Source: Bacteroidales bacterium UBA5382
GTDB lineage: Bacteria > Bacteroidota > Bacteroidia > Bacteroidales > Dysgonomonadaceae
Assembly: GCA_002409745.1 (NCBI GenBank)
Contig: DHOU01000003.1
Location: 1 to 64,000, forward strand
DNA length: 64,000 nt
Direction: 5' to 3'
Shown here: one piece after another, positions 60,971 through 64,000 of the stretch
Layout of the letters: the number at the start of each line of letters is the position of its first letter
How positions within the stretch are numbered: position 1 is the first letter of the stretch
Notes under the pieces: model-generated
Seen by the model: only the letters and a program-made list of their open reading frames with translations
Databases searched by the model: none
What the model was told of the DNA's origin: nothing
Program-made: the position numbers and the translations under genes

Positions 60971-63406
60971 ATGAATAAGATCACTTTTATAATCTGTTCG
61001 ATAAGTCTTTTTGCGACGGTCTCTTTATTGGGGCAAGTTTCTTTTGGAAAGCCGGAAAAAATAAATGAAGACTGGTTTTTTACACAGGACAATCCGGGGG
61101 ATAAACCGATGTCTGAATTTAATGAATCCTCCTGGGACAAAGTAAATTTGCCACATGATTGGAGCATCAAAGAACAATTAAGTCCGACCTTAGCGAGTGC
61201 GACGGGTTACCTTCCGGGCGGTATAGGATGGTATGGAAAAGTGTTGACTATTCCGGAGGACAAGCAGGGAAATAAAGTCTATATTTATTTTGAAGGAGTT
61301 TATAACCGCAGTGAAGTATTTATAAACGGACAATCACTTGGTAAACGCCCAAACGGTTATGTCTCGTTTATGTATGATGTTACTCCATATATAAAATACG
61401 GAGAAGATAATTTTGTAAATGTGCGTGTTGATCATAGCCGATACGCCGATTCAAGATGGTATACCGGATCGGGGATTTATCGAAATGTATGGCTCGTATA
61501 CGCTCATCCGGTACACATTACGCAATGGGGAGTTTATGCCCATCCGGTAGTGGACAAAAATAAAGGTATTCTTAAAGTGGAAGTTGAAATAGAGAATGGA
61601 ACATCAGTCGCAACCGACGTGACTATATTGAATGAATTATTTGCTCCGGATGGTAAAAGAGTGGCAAATAATTCCAAAACAATATCTCTAAACTCAGGCG
61701 ATAAAAGTAAAATAAACGCGGACCTTTTCGTAAGTAAACCGCTGCTTTGGGAAATCACCGATCCCATTATTTATACGCTTAAAACAACTGTTTTGAAAGA
61801 TAAAAAGGCTATTGATCAAACAGAGGTTATCACAGGATTCCGAACTTTTAAATTTGATCCGGATAAAGGTTTCGCTTTAAATGGTGAATGGATGAAAATA
61901 AAGGGTGTTTGCATTCATCATGATGCGGGAGTATTGGGCGCGGCTGTTCCCGATCAAGTGTGGAAAGAACGGTTGCTTACCTTAAAAGAGATAGGTTGCA
62001 ACGCTATACGCACGAGTCACAATCCCCAAGCACCGGCTCTTTATAGGTTATGTGATGAATTAGGCATGTTGGTGCTAAACGAAATGTACGATGAATGGGA
62101 ATTTCCTAAAAGAAAGTGGATAAAGGGATGGAATGTGGGTACACCCGGCTTTCAGGGATCTTATGATTTTTTTGATGAATGGGGAGAGCGAGATTTAGCC
62201 GATATTGTTCGCCGTGATCGGAATCATGTCTCTGTATTTGCATGGAGTATAGGCAATGAAGTGGATTATCCCAACGATCCTTATTCACATCCGGTGCTTG
62301 ACGGAGGAAGAGATACCGGATTTACGCAGGCTATTTTTGGAGGATATAAAAAAGAGGCTCCGGATGCGATGCGATTAGGGGAGATTTCGAAACGTTTGGT
62401 TGCTGTGGTAAAGAAATACGACACTTCTCGCCCGACAACTGCCGGATTGGCTGGTGTAGCGATGTCTAATGAGACTGAATATCCGAATGCATTGGATATT
62501 GTCGGCTATAATTATACTGAAAATCTATATGAAACTGATCACCGAAAATATCCGAATCGCATTATTTATGGTAGTGAGAATCGTCATGATATGGCCGCAT
62601 GGAAGGCGGTAAGGGATAAGGACTATATATTTGGCCAATTCTTATGGACGGGCATTGATTATTTAGGTGAATCGGGGCAATGGCCGTCACGTGGATTTTA
62701 TTCAGGATTACTTGATTTTGCCGGTTTTATGAAACCTCGCGGTTATTTTCGACAATCATTATGGTCAAATAAGCCTATGATTTATATCGGGACCTATCCT
62801 TTTCATAAAGAGGAAAAAGAGAAATATCTTTCGCAGGACGCTTATTCAATTTGGAATTATCATGAAGGGGACGGCATTCGTGTTGTTTGTTATACAAACA
62901 TGCCCAAAGCTCGTCTTGAATTAAATGGGCAAATAATAGGGGAAGTCAAACAAAAGGATGATAATACAGGCATTATTTATTGGGAGGTACCTTATCGGGA
63001 GGGAAAGTTAGAAGCCGTGGGAATCGATCAATATGGAAAAGAGGCTTGCCGATATGCAATTCACTCGTCAGGTCGTCCTTATGCCATTATCGTTCAGGAT
63101 GCAGTTAAAGAACTATCGAATGACAAGAACATGGGAAAGATAGTGCTTCAGGTAGTAGATGAGAACGGAATCCCTGTAATGCTTGCGGATGATGAAATAA
63201 CTTGTAAGATACAAGGTCCGGTTAAATTATTAGGAATGGAAGCAAGCAATAATTCGGATATGAGCGACTATACCGACAACAAACATCGGGTATTTCATGG
63301 AAGAATAGTAGTATATATTCAATCGGAGAAAAAAGAGGGAGATGCAATAATTGAATTTACGACTCCTTGGCTGAAAGGAACCAAAGTTGAAGTCAACGTA
63401 AAATAG
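60971..63406 (+). CDS. GH2-family glycoside hydrolase (beta-galactosidase-like)
   Basis: 811 residues with a signal peptide (SLFATVSLLGQ), so periplasmic. It has the sugar-binding domain (EDWFFTQDNPGDKPMSEF, NLPHDWSI), an Ig-like domain, then the TIM barrel with ACIDIC motifs: GVCIHHDAGVLGAA, SHNPQAPALYRLCDELG, acid/base E430 in SIGNEVDYP and nucleophile E536 in YGSENRHD. C-terminal beta domains (about residues 600-811) complete the fold. Most such enzymes in Bacteroidota loci are exo-beta-galactosidases; beta-glucuronidase or mannosidase are alternatives. It would trim imported oligosaccharides. Confidence 0.9.
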   Translation: MNKITFIICSISLFATVSLLGQVSFGKPEKINEDWFFTQDNPGDKPMSEFNESSWDKVNLPHDWSIKEQLSPTLASATGYLPGGIGWYGKVLTIPEDKQGNKVYIYFEGVYNRSEVFINGQSLGKRPNGYVSFMYDVTPYIKYGEDNFVNVRVDHSRYADSRWYTGSGIYRNVWLVYAHPVHITQWGVYAHPVVDKNKGILKVEVEIENGTSVATDVTILNELFAPDGKRVANNSKTISLNSGDKSKINADLFVSKPLLWEITDPIIYTLKTTVLKDKKAIDQTEVITGFRTFKFDPDKGFALNGEWMKIKGVCIHHDAGVLGAAVPDQVWKERLLTLKEIGCNAIRTSHNPQAPALYRLCDELGMLVLNEMYDEWEFPKRKWIKGWNVGTPGFQGSYDFFDEWGERDLADIVRRDRNHVSVFAWSIGNEVDYPNDPYSHPVLDGGRDTGFTQAIFGGYKKEAPDAMRLGEISKRLVAVVKKYDTSRPTTAGLAGVAMSNETEYPNALDIVGYNYTENLYETDHRKYPNRIIYGSENRHDMAAWKAVRDKDYIFGQFLWTGIDYLGESGQWPSRGFYSGLLDFAGFMKPRGYFRQSLWSNKPMIYIGTYPFHKEEKEKYLSQDAYSIWNYHEGDGIRVVCYTNMPKARLELNGQIIGEVKQKDDNTGIIYWEVPYREGKLEAVGIDQYGKEACRYAIHSSGRPYAIIVQDAVKELSNDKNMGKIVLQVVDENGIPVMLADDEITCKIQGPVKLLGMEASNNSDMSDYTDNKHRVFHGRIVVYIQSEKKEGDAIIEFTTPWLKGTKVEVNVK

Positions 63407-63568
63407 AATTTGAGTATTCGTTTGATCCCTCACGGTTCCGGCTCTTTCTTTTAATGTATTACGCGGGAAGTGATAGTATTATATGATAGCCGCATTGCGG
63501 GATAGAAGAAAAGGGAGGGGAACACAAAGAGACAGACGAAAACAACGGATTAACGATAAATAAAAAAG

Positions 63569-64000
63569 ATGAATAAAAGAAAACTCAACTGGTTAATAAT
63601 AGGTCTTATCTGCGTCACCTTTGCAAAAGCACAGGTAAAAACGCAATTGGACGCGGTGACGCAAGACAAAATCGTGTGCGGGGTGCAGCAACCCGAATCG
63701 GAAAATTCGCAAACGGGCGCTTTTGAAGATACGTACGCAGGATATTTATTCGCCTACTTTACCGGAAACAATGTGGATGGGGAAGCGGTACGGTATGCCG
63801 TCAGTTACGACGGATACAACTATTATGCGTTGAATGAGAACCGCCCCGTGATCGATTCAAAGAAAATCAGCTCGACCGGCGGAGTAAGAGATCCGCATAT
63901 TTTGAGAGACCAAGACGGCCGGACGTTTTACATGGTCCTTACCGACATGACCGCCTCCAAGGGGTGGGACTCGAACCGTGCGATGGTCCTGCTCAAGTCG
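63569..64000 (+). CDS. GH43-family glycoside hydrolase, 5' part (cut by window edge)
   Basis: 144 codons are visible, open to the window edge. A signal peptide (NWLIIGLICVTFAKAQ) is followed by the first blades of a five-bladed propeller: YAGYLFAYFTGNNVDGEAV, YAVSYDGYNYYALNENRPV and GGVRDPHILRDQDGRTFYMV, where the Asp of RDPHI is at the usual GH43 propeller position. Arabinofuranosidase, xylosidase and exo-beta-1,3-galactanase are all known in this family, and the subfamily cannot be set from this part. Base composition is clearly GC-richer than the six genes before it. Confidence 0.85.
   Translation, partial: MNKRKLNWLIIGLICVTFAKAQVKTQLDAVTQDKIVCGVQQPESENSQTGAFEDTYAGYLFAYFTGNNVDGEAVRYAVSYDGYNYYALNENRPVIDSKKISSTGGVRDPHILRDQDGRTFYMVLTDMTASKGWDSNRAMVLLKS

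Noticed and set aside
48698-63406. T9SS C-terminal sorting domains on the glycan-locus enzymes
   Set aside because: Because sprA is present I checked the C-termini. The GH30 and GH2 proteins end in ordinary beta strands without a typical sorting domain, and lipobox or signal peptides explain their location.

Overview
The window comes from a Bacteroidota chromosome, most likely Bacteroidales and possibly Tannerellaceae-like. The support is a type IX secretion translocon gene (sprA), a SusC/SusD polysaccharide utilisation locus driven by a hybrid two-component regulator, STN-domain TonB receptors with a FecI/FecR pair, a two-subunit methylmalonyl-CoA mutase, and promoters with the Bacteroidota -7 box TAnnTTTG. 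No rRNA, tRNA, CRISPR array, insertion sequence or phage gene was seen.

Layout. 1-4,640 is an AT-rich accessory island. It holds tandem copies of a two-gene module (an exported Cys-containing protein plus a small papain-like peptidase half-domain), a patch of gene debris with a G9 tract, and a protein with a double-glycine leader and an HExxH zinc-peptidase motif followed by two exported proteins. I read it as a polymorphic toxin/immunity array. 4,754-6,541 is a GT4-GT25-like fusion glycosyltransferase. 6,728-7,977 holds an unrecognised protein and a frameshifted aspartic-protease-like relic. 8,555-14,161 is metabolic: mutA-mutB, a CAT-like acetyltransferase and a HAD phosphatase. 14,444-16,750 is an overlapping operon of four lipoproteins (CsgG-like, PEGA-like, DUF4810, DUF799).

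16,994-28,201 is mostly on the minus strand: a Spy/CpxP-like protein, an outer-membrane protein, a nitroreductase, two TonB receptors, FecR, FecI and a Tag glycosylase. A plus-strand HigB-HigA-GNAT cassette separates fecI from fecR. 28,745-38,295 carries sprA, ruvA and an L-serine ammonia-lyase gene. 38,564-40,159 holds an acyl-ACP thioesterase convergent with an InaA/Kdo-kinase-like gene. 40,191-47,064 is a complete TetR-controlled tripartite export operon: TetR, TolC, membrane-fusion protein, two ABC ATPases and two ABC-2 permeases. 47,401-48,198 is a DUF4382-type lipoprotein gene.

48,698 to the end is a polysaccharide utilisation locus: an HTCS regulator divergent from a SusE/F-like glycan-binding lipoprotein, SusC, SusD, GH30, GH2 and the start of a GH43. 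The enzymes suggest a beta-galactan or arabinogalactan-type substrate.

The most unusual non-coding signal is a set of three intergenic arrays (8,022-8,252; 28,379-28,693; 48,277-48,655) of degenerate repeats. All keep a period of 21 bp with almost no indels, although the unit sequence differs between arrays.
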